This document shows, piece after piece, positions 18,978 to 29,860 of a DNA stretch of 64,000 nt. Made by a program: the position numbers and the translations under genes. The stretch is from Lachnospiraceae bacterium (GTDB lineage: Bacteria; Bacillota; Clostridia; Lachnospirales; Lachnospiraceae): assembly GCA_015056735.1 (NCBI GenBank), contig SVFT01000001.1, positions 186,001 to 250,000 of the forward strand, written 5' to 3'. Numbering within the stretch: position 1 is the first letter of the stretch; the number at the start of each line of letters is the position of its first letter. A model generated the notes under the pieces. It was not told the origin of the DNA. It saw only the letters and a program-made list of their open reading frames with translations, and ran no database searches.

Positions 18978-19400
18978 ATGAAAAAGATAAGACTCGTAGA
19001 TCAGACCGAGCTTGAGGTCTACAACCTTGAGGAGAACCAGGGCACTCTGAAGATTCAGATGCTGGATGCCGATCTGAATGAAATGCAGGAGACCTTCCGC
19101 GATGCGGAGAACCTCGCGGTCATCCAGTACTATGTCGGGACAGAACTCATGAAGGCGTTTGCCGGATATGATCGTCTTGCGTCAATCCTCGCCGAAGAGA
19201 ATTATCTCGTAAGTATTAACTACGAGGAAACAGATCCGGATACCAAGAGCGGCTTTGAAGAAGAGCATGCATGCCTTGTAACGATCAAGATCGAGAAGCC
19301 GGCAGCGATTGAACTGGTAGCAGATCAGACAGAGCAGAATACTGCAGACATCGATTATCTCATGATGAAGCAGGATGAAGAAGAGAATGTGGAGGGATAA
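18978..19400 (+). CDS. Hypothetical phage protein
   Basis: Good RBS; synteny before XkdX. Confidence 0.5.
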   Translation: MKKIRLVDQTELEVYNLEENQGTLKIQMLDADLNEMQETFRDAENLAVIQYYVGTELMKAFAGYDRLASILAEENYLVSINYEETDPDTKSGFEEEHACLVTIKIEKPAAIELVADQTEQNTADIDYLMMKQDEEENVEG

Positions 19401-19403
19401 AAC

Positions 19404-19562
19404 ATGGCAAAAGTAGAACACTCCCCAAATTTTGAAAAGGTAAAACGATACTACAAGAAGGGCCTGTGGTCTATTGATCGCGTATGGGAAGCTGTAGGCG
19501 TGTGGATCACAGAGGCTGAGTATTTCGAGATTACCGGGTTTATTTATCCGGCGAAAGAGTAG
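19404..19562 (+). CDS. XkdX-family small phage protein
   Basis: MAKVEHSPNFEKVKRYYKKGLWSIDRVWEAVGVWITEAEYFEITGFIYPAKE. Confidence 0.75.
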   Translation: MAKVEHSPNFEKVKRYYKKGLWSIDRVWEAVGVWITEAEYFEITGFIYPAKE

Positions 19563-19573
19563 GAGGTATCAAC

Positions 19574-19759
19574 ATGAACGATACGAATGATGTTATCAAA
19601 AGGAGATTCGGTTCTATCAAGAGTGTTGTAACGCTTATCTTGACTATCGTATTCGCGTTCTTATCATGCACAGGTATTATCGACGGTGAAAAGTATATGA
19701 CAGTATATACAGTCGTGATTGCTTTTTACTTTGGTACACAGGCAACAAAGGAAAAATAA
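19574..19759 (+). CDS. Putative holin
   Basis: 61 aa with two hydrophobic segments immediately upstream of the endolysin. Confidence 0.6.
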   Translation: MNDTNDVIKRRFGSIKSVVTLILTIVFAFLSCTGIIDGEKYMTVYTVVIAFYFGTQATKEK

Positions 19760-19760
19760 T

Positions 19761-21083
19761 ATGAGGATCATGGGAAAAGCCGAATGTTCGGCAAGACAGA
19801 TGGCACGATACTTGATCAGTAAGAATCCGGCCGCAGTAAGCTTCGCATTGGAATATGCAAAGCTTTATCTGGAAGAAGGTGAAGCCGAGGGTGTGCGCGG
19901 CGATGGGGCGTGGATCCAATCGATGAAAGAGACGGGAAATTTCACATTCTCAGGTGGAACAGCGGTAACCTTCGACCAGAACAACTTTTGCGGTATGGGC
20001 GTAAGAAAGAAGGGTATGAAAGGGGAATCATTTGATACACCACGTCTCGGAATCAGGGCGCAGATTCAGCACCTGAAAGGCTATGCAACGGCAGACGCAC
20101 TCGTGAACTCTTGCATCGACCCGAGATATGGTTATATCAGTCCGAAAGGAAAAGCTCCAACATTCGAGGAGCTTGCCGGGAAATGGGCGATTCCTGGATA
20201 TGACACCACGAAAGCATCAAGCCTTGAAGATGCGATGGCAAAGGGGATCGGTTACGGATTTGACATCGTAAATGGTGTCGAGGCTATGAAGATGATCACC
20301 GAGGGGGTGAACGATATGGAAATCAATAGATCATATCCCGCCAAGTATGTATCATACGGCGGTAAGAGAGCTGCATCCGCAATCAAGTATATCGTAGTTC
20401 ATTATACCGGCAATAAGACAGATAAGGCTGTGAGCAATGCGAAATACTTCTCATCGGCCGGCAGCAATACCAGAGCCGCAGGAGCGAATTACTTCGTGGA
20501 TGATACAAGCGTATACCAGAGCGTAGACGATCTTTGCGTAGCTTACGCTGTTGGCGGCGCTAAGTACGGCAACGTGGCGCAAACAGGTGGGGCCAAGATG
20601 TTTGGCGTGATCACCAATGCGAACAGTTTATCTGTCGAAATGTGCTCAACGAACGGCGAAATTAGTTCCAGAACGATCGAAAATGCTGTTTCGCTTGTAA
20701 AAATGCTGATGTCGAAGTATGGAATTCCGGCGGAGAATGTGTACCGGCACTTCGATGTGAACGGAAAGAACTGCCCCGGATGGACCGGCTGGAATGGTAA
20801 CACGAACAGCTCCCTTTGGGAGAAATTCAAAGCGTCTCTTATAGGAGAAGCTTCGCGGCAGACTCCTGTTCCGGAAAAGAAAGAGACCGACACACCGTTC
20901 CTGGTTCAGCTTCTTGATGATCTGAACATCCGAAACACACCGAACGGAACCATTGTAAAGAAGAACGGATGCAAGAAGGGCGTCAAGTATACCATCGTGG
21001 AAGTATCCGGGAATTGGGGCAAGCTTAAGAGTGGTGCCGGATGGATCTCCATCAATCCGAAGTATGTGAAGCGAGTGGGATAA
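19761..21083 (+). CDS. Modular endolysin: glucosaminidase-like, N-acetylmuramoyl-L-alanine amidase (Amidase_2), SH3-like
   Basis: N-terminal GDGAWIQSMKETGNFTFSGGTAVTFDQNNFCGMGV; central YIVVHYTGNKTDKAVSNAKYF...VYRHFDVNGKNCPG; C-terminal NIRNTPNGTIVKKNGCKKGVKYTIVEVSGNWGKLKSGAGWIS. Confidence 0.88.
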   Translation: MRIMGKAECSARQMARYLISKNPAAVSFALEYAKLYLEEGEAEGVRGDGAWIQSMKETGNFTFSGGTAVTFDQNNFCGMGVRKKGMKGESFDTPRLGIRAQIQHLKGYATADALVNSCIDPRYGYISPKGKAPTFEELAGKWAIPGYDTTKASSLEDAMAKGIGYGFDIVNGVEAMKMITEGVNDMEINRSYPAKYVSYGGKRAASAIKYIVVHYTGNKTDKAVSNAKYFSSAGSNTRAAGANYFVDDTSVYQSVDDLCVAYAVGGAKYGNVAQTGGAKMFGVITNANSLSVEMCSTNGEISSRTIENAVSLVKMLMSKYGIPAENVYRHFDVNGKNCPGWTGWNGNTNSSLWEKFKASLIGEASRQTPVPEKKETDTPFLVQLLDDLNIRNTPNGTIVKKNGCKKGVKYTIVEVSGNWGKLKSGAGWISINPKYVKRVG

Positions 21084-21143
21084 ATAATGGGATAAAAATT
21101 TCATAAATGGGATAAATTTTGATAGATTCTCTCTTTTGAAATG

Positions 21144-21201
21144 ATGCCCAAAAAGGGCATAAAAAATCCCGTAAAATCAATACTTTGCTTGATTTACGGG
21201 C
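21144..21201. terminator. Two hairpins at the prophage/chromosome boundary
   Basis: TGCCC-AAAAA-GGGCATAAAAAA, and CCCGTAAAATCAA...TTGATTTACGGG. Confidence 0.65.
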
Positions 21202-21214
21202 TTCCTTAAAATGA

Positions 21215-21287
21215 TGGAGCATAGGGGGATCGAACCCCTGACCTCCAGATTGCGAACCTGGCGCTCTCCCAGCTGAGCTAATACCCC
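21215..21287 (-). tRNA. tRNA-Ala (anticodon CGC)
   Basis: Reverse complement GGGGTATTAGCTCAGCTGGGAGAGCGCCAGGTTCGCAATCTGGAGGTCAGGGGTTCGATCCCCCTATGCTCCA folds as a full cloverleaf; anticodon loop TTCGCAA. Confidence 0.95.
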
Positions 21288-21422
21288 AAAATGGTTATGT
21301 GGTTTACAAACCTTTTGTATTATAGCAAATCCAGCTGTAATATGAAAGCAAATCTTTAAATTTTTTTCCTTCTTGCATACGGAAAGGTTTTACATTAAGA
21401 TAATATATAGGAGGGCTATGTA

Positions 21423-22598
21423 GTGGATAATTTTACGTTTTATTCTCCGACATTCTTTGCATTCGGCAAGGACACCGAAAATGACGCAGGCAAGTATGTG
21501 AAGCGTTTCGGCGGTTCAAAGATCCTGATCCATTACGGCGGCGGCAGCGTCGTTCGTTCCGGGCTCCTTGACAGAGTGAAGAAGTCTCTTGATGCCGCAG
21601 GTATCGCTTATGTTGAGCTTGGCGGCGTGAAGCCCAATCCGAGGAGCGGACTTGTTTACGAAGGTATCGACCTTTGCCGTAAAGAGAAGGTTGATTTCAT
21701 CCTTGCAGTCGGCGGAGGCAGCACGATCGATTCTTCCAAGGCGATCGCGGCAGGCGTTGTATACGACGGCGATTTCTGGGATTTTTACAGCGGCAAGCCG
21801 ATCAGGGAAGCGCTCCCCATCGGTACGATCTTAACGATCGCGGCGGCCGGCAGTGAAGGAAGCCCGGATTCCGTTATCACAAAAGAAGAAGGCATGTTCA
21901 AGCGCGGCGCGTCCGGCAATGCGATCAGACCGAAATTCAGTATCCTGAATCCGGCGCTGACAGAGACACTTCCCGCATTCCAGACAGCGGCGGGCATTAC
22001 CGATATCATGGCGCATCTGCATGAGCGCTACCTGACCAATACAAAAGACGTGGAAGTGACGGACAGGCTGATCGAGGCCCTGCTTCTGACGATGATCGCA
22101 GAAGGCCCCAAGGTGATCGCGGATCCGCATAACTACGAGGCAAGAGCGAACATCATGTGGGCAGGTATGATGGCACACAACAATTCCGTCGGCGTAGGCC
22201 GTTCGCAGGATTGGAACAGCCATCAGATCGAGCATGAACTTTCCGCAACGTATGACTGTGCACACGGTGCAGGTCTTGCGGTTACGATGCCTGCAGTTTT
22301 CAAATATGTCATGAAACACGACGTAAATCGTTTTGCACAGCTTGCAGTTCGCGTTTGGGGCTGCCAGATGGATTTCGATCATCCGGAGATCACCGCGATG
22401 AACGGGATCAAAGCGTTGCAGAACTTCTTACATTCCATCGGAATGCCGAGCAACTTTGCGGAGCTTGGCGCGAAGAAGGAAGACATCCCGCAGATGGTAC
22501 AGACCCTTTGCCACGGAAACGGCAGACCGGGTTATATTCAGGGCTTTGTCAAGCTCGACGAGAACGATTGTACCAGGATCTACGAGATGATGATCTAA
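21423..22598 (+). CDS. Iron-containing alcohol dehydrogenase (BDH/YqhD-like)
   Basis: MDNFTFYSPTFFAFGKDTE...ILAVGGGSTIDSSKAIAAG; H-rich metal site NSHQIEHELSATYDCAHGAGLAV. Confidence 0.9.
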   Translation: MDNFTFYSPTFFAFGKDTENDAGKYVKRFGGSKILIHYGGGSVVRSGLLDRVKKSLDAAGIAYVELGGVKPNPRSGLVYEGIDLCRKEKVDFILAVGGGSTIDSSKAIAAGVVYDGDFWDFYSGKPIREALPIGTILTIAAAGSEGSPDSVITKEEGMFKRGASGNAIRPKFSILNPALTETLPAFQTAAGITDIMAHLHERYLTNTKDVEVTDRLIEALLLTMIAEGPKVIADPHNYEARANIMWAGMMAHNNSVGVGRSQDWNSHQIEHELSATYDCAHGAGLAVTMPAVFKYVMKHDVNRFAQLAVRVWGCQMDFDHPEITAMNGIKALQNFLHSIGMPSNFAELGAKKEDIPQMVQTLCHGNGRPGYIQGFVKLDENDCTRIYEMMI

Positions 22599-22636
22599 TT
22601 TGCATTTCTCTAACTCACACATTGCAATACATCAGG

Positions 22637-22678
22637 GAACGGGCAGGCGCCGAAAGGTACCTGCCCGTTCTCTTTTTG
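22637..22678 (+). terminator. Intrinsic terminator
   Basis: GAACGGGCAGG / CCTGCCCGTTC stem followed by a T-rich tract. Confidence 0.85.
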
Positions 22679-22693
22679 TATGGTGTTGTGCAG

Positions 22694-24016
22694 TTAGAAT
22701 ACGCGTTTTCCGTTTATGTATGTCTGTGTGACATGGCGTTCACGGATCTTCTCGACCGGTGTATCAAAGAGACAATCATCAAAAACGACGAGGTCCGCTT
22801 TCTTGCCCGCTTCGATCGAACCGAGCTCTTTTTCTAGTCCGAGGTTATATGCGCCGCCGTATGTCCAGGCTTTCAAAAGCTCCGATATCTTTAACATGTT
22901 GTCTTTGTTGAACGGCTCGCCGCCTTCGGGGAAGAACCCTCCGACCGCATGGTAGATCGATTCGGGGATATTGTCATACAGAAGCGGCAGATCCGTGCCG
23001 CAGCTGATGGTCACGCCGCTGTCAGCCATCTTTCGTCTGTTCCAGTAGAAGCGTCCGCGCTCCGCACCAATCTTTTCATCGATCATAGCCAGTTTATCTT
23101 TTCTGTTTGCAATGGACTGGATCTGCGGATAGATCTCTGCGATCGCGCCGATTCTTCCCATTCTTTCAAGGTCGGCAGGGTCGCTGAATTCCAGGTCTGT
23201 GATACTGTGGCGGTTCATGAGTCTGCCGTCTGCATCTTTCCTGCATGTATCATAGATATCCAGTACCTTTGCGATCGCCGCATCGCCCTGCGCATGGAGA
23301 GAGAAGCGGAAACCTTCCGCATCGGCATTTCGCGTATCGTTTCCCAGTTTTTCCCAATCGATCTCCATTGCGCATGTTGTATCCGCGCACAGGTACGGTT
23401 TTTTCAAGTCGGCGCACAGCTCGCTCACCGAACCGTCCGTCATCCGGTTGTATCCGGAGAAGCGGACGAATTCACCGGTCAGGCGCTCGCGCATTTTTCT
23501 CCCGAAATCAAGAGACATCGGCTTCCCGACGGGCTGGCTCATAAAGTGTACGCGCAGCGTCATCGCCTGTTCTTTCTCGAGCTCTTCCAACAGCTCCGGA
23601 AAGCCGGAAAAGTCGTCGAATCCCATTTCTTTTACGCAGGTAACGCCTGCGCGGTTCATCATTTCCATATACTGTTTAAAAAGCGGAATGATAAAATCGC
23701 GGTCACCCAGAAGGTTCGGAAGCAGTTCGACATTCTGCTCCGGATCACAGTTTGTTTCATTGAAACCGCATCTTTTTTCCTTAGCGGCGATGCTGATGGC
23801 ATGCCCTGTAAAGAAGCAGTGTACGTCCGTAAAGCCGGCCGTGACGGTCTTGCTGCCAAGATCTTGGAATGCGGCTTCTTTTTTCAGCTCTTCCGGCACG
23901 GGGCCTTTTTCCACAGCTGCGATGCGTCCGTCCGATACGATGATGTATCCGGCAAACGGTTTGTCTTCCGTTGATGTGAAAATGGATCTTGATGCCAGGA
24001 TCAGATCTGTTTTCAT
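22694..24016 (-). CDS. Amidohydrolase family 3 (YtcJ-like)
   Basis: MKTDLILASRSIFTSTEDKPFAGYIIVSDGRIAAVEKG...GFTDVHCFFTGHA...SCGTDLPLLYDNIPESIYHAVGG; RBS GGAGGAGAAC. Confidence 0.85.
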   Translation of the reverse strand: MKTDLILASRSIFTSTEDKPFAGYIIVSDGRIAAVEKGPVPEELKKEAAFQDLGSKTVTAGFTDVHCFFTGHAISIAAKEKRCGFNETNCDPEQNVELLPNLLGDRDFIIPLFKQYMEMMNRAGVTCVKEMGFDDFSGFPELLEELEKEQAMTLRVHFMSQPVGKPMSLDFGRKMRERLTGEFVRFSGYNRMTDGSVSELCADLKKPYLCADTTCAMEIDWEKLGNDTRNADAEGFRFSLHAQGDAAIAKVLDIYDTCRKDADGRLMNRHSITDLEFSDPADLERMGRIGAIAEIYPQIQSIANRKDKLAMIDEKIGAERGRFYWNRRKMADSGVTISCGTDLPLLYDNIPESIYHAVGGFFPEGGEPFNKDNMLKISELLKAWTYGGAYNLGLEKELGSIEAGKKADLVVFDDCLFDTPVEKIRERHVTQTYINGKRVF

Positions 24017-24525
24017 GGTTTGTTCTCCTCCTTGTTCGTGAGATTGAAAAAGACCGGAACAGGGGTGTCCGGTCTTGATGCCAGGCAGAAGAAAGTGCCC
24101 ATGCGTGACGGCACTTTCCTCCAGTGGTTCATCTTGGAAAGGAATTGAAGCATCGGGGAAAGGTTTGCACACATCTTCCTCCCAACACATGTAAAGTACC
24201 ATGATGTGTGCTCCTTGCCTATTGGGAGCTTGACCAAAAGAACGGTCCCGGAATCGGTGAATAGGGCGGAAGAGGATCGCGAACAGCAAAGGCGCGCAGG
24301 ACGGTTTCGTCAAAGTGGTAAAAACAGCGCTTGCCCAACATGCCTGAAATCGGTAAAAACGACCGAAGTGGTCTGTTTTTCCTTTTCTTTCCGTAACACT
24401 TTCGGAAGAAGAAATAAAAAAGGCAATTCAATTTCAGCGTGTCTGCAAATGGAACGGAAAAAAGGGTAGCCCTATACTTTACGGTAGAGATTACGATCTG
24501 CGCGATGCGCAGAAAGGGGGTAAAA

Positions 24526-25341
24526 ATGAAAGCTGCTATGATCGGTGATAATTGCATCGATGAATATGTCCGCGTCGACGGGCAAGTCGTTCACAGGCGC
24601 TATCCGACCGGAAACTGTGTCGATACAGGCGTCAATCTGCAGAAAATGGGGATTCAGACATCTGTGATCAGTACGACCGGAAATGATGCGGACGGCAAAT
24701 GGATGATCGAGTCCCTGACGAGGGAAGGACTCGATCTGTCACACTTCAAGATCGGCAACGGCAAAACGGCCATTACGTATATGGACCTGAACGGGAACGA
24801 TCGCGTGCATGGGGAATATATCGAAGGGGTGCTCGAACATATCGTGTTTGATGAGGATGATATCGCGTTTGCGTCCTCGCATGATATCGTGCATACCGCA
24901 CTTTGGGGCAAGGCGGAAAACGTGCTTCCGAAGATCAGAAAAAGCGGATGCCGCATCAGCTTTGATTATGCCGACCGGCTGGATCATCCGCTTGTGGAGA
25001 GCACGCTGCCGTATGTGGATTACGGATTCTATTCCTATCATAAAGAGCGTGATCCGTTTATCGAGGCTTTTTTAAAAGATAAAACGGATCGAGGCATGAA
25101 GATCGCTGTGGCGACTTTCGGGGACAAAGGAAGCCTCGCATATGACGGCACTTCATTTACGGAGTGCGGTGTGCGCAAGGTCGACCATGTGGTCAATACG
25201 GTCGGCGCCGGTGACAGCTATATCGCAGGTTTTTTGTGCGGACTTCTGAAAGGTGAATCGGTAGCACAGTGTATGGAGCGCGGCGCGAAGATCTCTGCAG
25301 AGGTCATTCAGGTTTTTGAGCCATGGGTTGTGGCAAGGTAG
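24526..25341 (+). CDS. PfkB-family carbohydrate kinase, FrlD-like paralogue 1
   Basis: MKAAMIGDNCIDEYV...NDRVHGEYIEGV...DIVHTALWGKAE...VNTVGAGDSYIAGFLCGLL, resembling E. coli FrlD. Confidence 0.8.
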   Translation: MKAAMIGDNCIDEYVRVDGQVVHRRYPTGNCVDTGVNLQKMGIQTSVISTTGNDADGKWMIESLTREGLDLSHFKIGNGKTAITYMDLNGNDRVHGEYIEGVLEHIVFDEDDIAFASSHDIVHTALWGKAENVLPKIRKSGCRISFDYADRLDHPLVESTLPYVDYGFYSYHKERDPFIEAFLKDKTDRGMKIAVATFGDKGSLAYDGTSFTECGVRKVDHVVNTVGAGDSYIAGFLCGLLKGESVAQCMERGAKISAEVIQVFEPWVVAR

Positions 25342-25350
25342 GAGGTACAT

Positions 25351-26202
25351 ATGTTTATAGACATGCGGGTCAGTCCCGCTTTTTACGAACCGATCAACGA
25401 GGATCCGCTGGCGGAGAAAATGCGCCATGCGATTCTGGATATTCACAAAAACGGCACGGCGCCGCTGACACATATTTATAATCAGATGCGATGCGCCGGA
25501 CTTGACCGGCTGGTACTCCAGCCGATCGACTATTCGTCCGTGATCGGATGTCCGGTCGTGACGAATGAGGAGGTCGCGAAGCTGGTCACAATGGGCGAAG
25601 GGCGGTTTATCGGCTTCGCGAGCGTCGATCCTTTAAAAGAAGGGGCAGCGGATAAGCTCGAGCATGCTTTTGCAGATCTGAAACTCAAAGGACTCTGTCT
25701 GCATCCCGGCAGGTGCAGATTTGCCCCGGACGATGTCCGCTTAGAGCCCCTGTATGCGATCTGTGAAAAGTACGACCGTCCCGTTGTATTCCACTGCGGC
25801 CTGTCCTGGGAACCGGATACGTTAACAAAATACACGGTTCCGCTTGTGTATGAGCCCGTTGCATACAAGCACCCGAAAATGCGGATCTGTCTGACACAGT
25901 TTGGCTGGCCGTACGTGCGGGAGACCGCCATGCTGATGCTGAAGTACCCCAATGTCTATACGGATACGGGCGCGCTGTATATGGATAATGCGACGGAATT
26001 CTATACGCAGATGCTGACGAGGGACATCCCGGTCACATGGATCGACAGAAGTCTGCGCCATCAGGTCGTCTTCGGATCAGGAAATCCGCGATTCGAACAG
26101 ATCCGTATGGCAGAGGCAATCGGAAAGATGGGACTGCGCGAGAGTACACTGGATCTGATCAAAGGGCAGAATGCGCTCGAGCTGATCGGAAGTGCGAAGT
26201 AA
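25351..26202 (+). CDS. Amidohydrolase-2-type TIM-barrel hydrolase
   Basis: VVFHCGLSWEPD...YPNVYTDTGALYM...HQVVFGSGNPRFEQIRMAEAI. Confidence 0.75.
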   Translation: MFIDMRVSPAFYEPINEDPLAEKMRHAILDIHKNGTAPLTHIYNQMRCAGLDRLVLQPIDYSSVIGCPVVTNEEVAKLVTMGEGRFIGFASVDPLKEGAADKLEHAFADLKLKGLCLHPGRCRFAPDDVRLEPLYAICEKYDRPVVFHCGLSWEPDTLTKYTVPLVYEPVAYKHPKMRICLTQFGWPYVRETAMLMLKYPNVYTDTGALYMDNATEFYTQMLTRDIPVTWIDRSLRHQVVFGSGNPRFEQIRMAEAIGKMGLRESTLDLIKGQNALELIGSAK

Positions 26203-26215
26203 AGGAGCGAATAGC

Positions 26216-26641
26216 ATGTATACAAAAACGATTGAGATCCTGACAACATCCTATAATCAAATGGAAGTGATCACGGATGCTGTCCTGCAGGCTGTCAGCG
26301 AGAGCGGCGTGAAGAATGGGATGGTCACGGTAATGACCAAACATACGACGACGGGCATTACCGTCAACGAGGCACTGGAATGCCTGGAGAGTGATATCGC
26401 GAATGCACTGGCACTTTTTGCGCCGGAAGACCGTCCGTATGCGCATGCGAGAATGCTGCGCGACTACGGCTCGACGGCGGGCAATCCGACGGGACACCTG
26501 AAAGCGATGCTGGTCGGAAATCATTGCCATTTTCCGATCGCGAACGGAGAGCTTGTTCGCGGCGGAGCGCAGGATATCTATTTCTGTGAATTTGACGGGC
26601 CGGCAAGGCGCAGCATCATGATCCTTGTGTCAGAGGCTTAA
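26216..26641 (+). CDS. YjbQ / UPF0047 family protein
   Basis: GMVTVMTKHTTTGITVNEALE...NPTGHLKAMLVGNHCHFPIANGELVRGGAQDIYFCEFDGPARRSIMI. Confidence 0.9.
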   Translation: MYTKTIEILTTSYNQMEVITDAVLQAVSESGVKNGMVTVMTKHTTTGITVNEALECLESDIANALALFAPEDRPYAHARMLRDYGSTAGNPTGHLKAMLVGNHCHFPIANGELVRGGAQDIYFCEFDGPARRSIMILVSEA

Positions 26642-26692
26642 GTTTGTTCAATACAGCCAAAAATGCAAGGCTGATATTGTATAGTTTCACAG

Positions 26693-26749
26693 AATTGGTC
26701 TGGAATTACCAATTCAATGTGAGCGCTTTCGGGAGAAGAAATAAAAAAG
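26693..26749 (+). promoter_or_regulatory. Candidate regulatory region of the permease operon (dyad plus cre-like site)
   Basis: AATTGGT-N8-ACCAATT (26693-26714), cre-like TGTGAGCGCTTTCG (26718-26731), and a 24-bp motif shared with 24399-24422. Confidence 0.5.
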
Positions 26750-26838
26750 CGTTTCGATTTTCGTGCCAATCGCGAATAGATGTCTCGCTATCTATCCCGT
26801 ACAATCAAATCGGAAAGTGAATCAGAAGCCTTTCATAA

Positions 26839-28266
<1,428 letters not shown>

Positions 28267-28302
28267 ACTGCCGGGACAACTGCTGTATGAAAGAGGGAAA
28301 GC

Positions 28303-29034
28303 ATGGAACGGATCAAAAAGATTCCGCCGCATGATCGTGCCACCGAGCAGATCATCTGGTTTATCGAAGAGAATAATCTGCAGCCTCACGCAAAGCTTCC
28401 GGGTGAGCGTGAACTGTGCGAGATGTGGAATCTGAACCGTTCCACGCTGCACCAGGCCATACAGCAGCTGATCGAAGAAAAAAGACTCTACAGTGAAAAA
28501 GGTGCGGGCACTTTCGTGGCGCCCCCTCTCCTTGAACGGAACCTGCAGGATGGGAAGTCCACGTCCGAATCGATGAGAAAAATGGGGTATTTCCTATGGA
28601 CGGAAGTGCTCGTTTCACGGGTAGAGGATAGTAATGAAGATGTATCACGCAAACTAAAGATCCCTGTGGGCAGCAAGGTGTTTCATTTAGAGAGGCTCAG
28701 GCTTCGCAACAACACACCGCTGATGATCGAGACAAGCTACATCGATTACGCCCGCTGCAAGGGGATCGAAGAACATGATTTGTCCGAGGAGTCCCTGTAT
28801 CGTCTGCTTGAGCGTTACGGCAATCAGCTCAAAGCAGGTGAAGAATGGATCAGCACGACAACGGCAACGGAAGAGGAAGCGATGCACCTAAAAGTTGAGC
28901 CGGGGCAGTGCATGTATTATCTGACCGGTCATATATGCGATGCAAATGATATTCCGGCCGAATACTTCAAGATCGTGGCAAGACCGGATCAGGTGCGCTT
29001 TACGACCGGGCTTGTCAGGGATGACGCGGAATAG
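28303..29034 (+). CDS. GntR/UTRA-family regulator, FrlR-like
   Basis: N-terminal wHTH (LPGERELCEMWNLNRSTLHQAIQQLIEEKRLYSEKGAGTFV) and C-terminal UTRA. Confidence 0.88.
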   Translation: MERIKKIPPHDRATEQIIWFIEENNLQPHAKLPGERELCEMWNLNRSTLHQAIQQLIEEKRLYSEKGAGTFVAPPLLERNLQDGKSTSESMRKMGYFLWTEVLVSRVEDSNEDVSRKLKIPVGSKVFHLERLRLRNNTPLMIETSYIDYARCKGIEEHDLSEESLYRLLERYGNQLKAGEEWISTTTATEEEAMHLKVEPGQCMYYLTGHICDANDIPAEYFKIVARPDQVRFTTGLVRDDAE

Positions 29035-29049
29035 AGGAGTTTTATCAGT

Positions 29050-29844
29050 ATGAAACTGGCGGCAGTAGGAAGCAATTGTGTGGACTACTACAAAAATATA
29101 GAAAGCGGAAAGGCATATCCGGGCGGAGGCCCTGTGAACATGGCTGTTTACACCGTCAGACTCGGTGGAGAGGCATCCTACATCGGTCCTGTCGGAAACG
29201 ATGATTTCGGACGGATCATGATCGATGCGATCAGGGAAAAAGGTGTCGATGTTTCACACATCACCGTCCGTGAAGGCAACACGGCCGTAACACAAGTGGA
29301 ACTGATCGACGGTGAGCGGATCCTCGGTGATTATGATGAAGGTGTTCTCGCTGACTATGTTCTGACGGACGAAGAGATGGACTATATCAAAGGATTTGAT
29401 GTGGTTGTATGCGATCTGTGGGGCAAGGTGGAAGGACAGTTCAAGGACCTTAAGGTGCGTGGGATCACGACGGCATTTGACTGCGCGACAAGACCGGACG
29501 ATCCGGAGAGCCTGACGGCGATCCCGTATGCGGACTATGTGTTCTTTTCCGTTGAAGACGGGGATACACCCGATAACAGAGCGAAGATGGAAGAGATCCG
29601 TAAAAAGGGTCCGAAACTCGTGATCTGTATGATGGGTGTCCATGGAAGCATGTGTTACGATGGTGAGTCGTATCATCATTTCGGCATTGTGCCCTGCGAC
29701 AAGATCGTAGACAGTATGGGTGCCGGAGACAGTTATATAGCCGGGTTCCTTAAGGGGATCACGGAAGGCGCATCGATCGAAGAAGCGATGCGCGAAGGTG
29801 CGGCCAACGCAACGGAGACATTAAAGTACTTCGGCGGCTGGTGA
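29050..29844 (+). CDS. frlD: Fructoselysine 6-kinase-like PfkB kinase, FrlD-like paralogue 2
   Basis: MKLAAVGSNCVDYY...GERILGDYDEGVLADY...DSMGAGDSYIAGFLKGI...ATETLKYFGGW, closely FrlD-like including the C-terminus. Confidence 0.82.
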   Translation: MKLAAVGSNCVDYYKNIESGKAYPGGGPVNMAVYTVRLGGEASYIGPVGNDDFGRIMIDAIREKGVDVSHITVREGNTAVTQVELIDGERILGDYDEGVLADYVLTDEEMDYIKGFDVVVCDLWGKVEGQFKDLKVRGITTAFDCATRPDDPESLTAIPYADYVFFSVEDGDTPDNRAKMEEIRKKGPKLVICMMGVHGSMCYDGESYHHFGIVPCDKIVDSMGAGDSYIAGFLKGITEGASIEEAMREGAANATETLKYFGGW

Positions 29845-29860
29845 TATTGGGAGCATTGAG

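Noticed and set aside
22949-23974. 341-aa plus-strand ORF opposite the YtcJ-like amidohydrolase
   Set aside because: Antisense shadow of a well-supported minus-strand gene.
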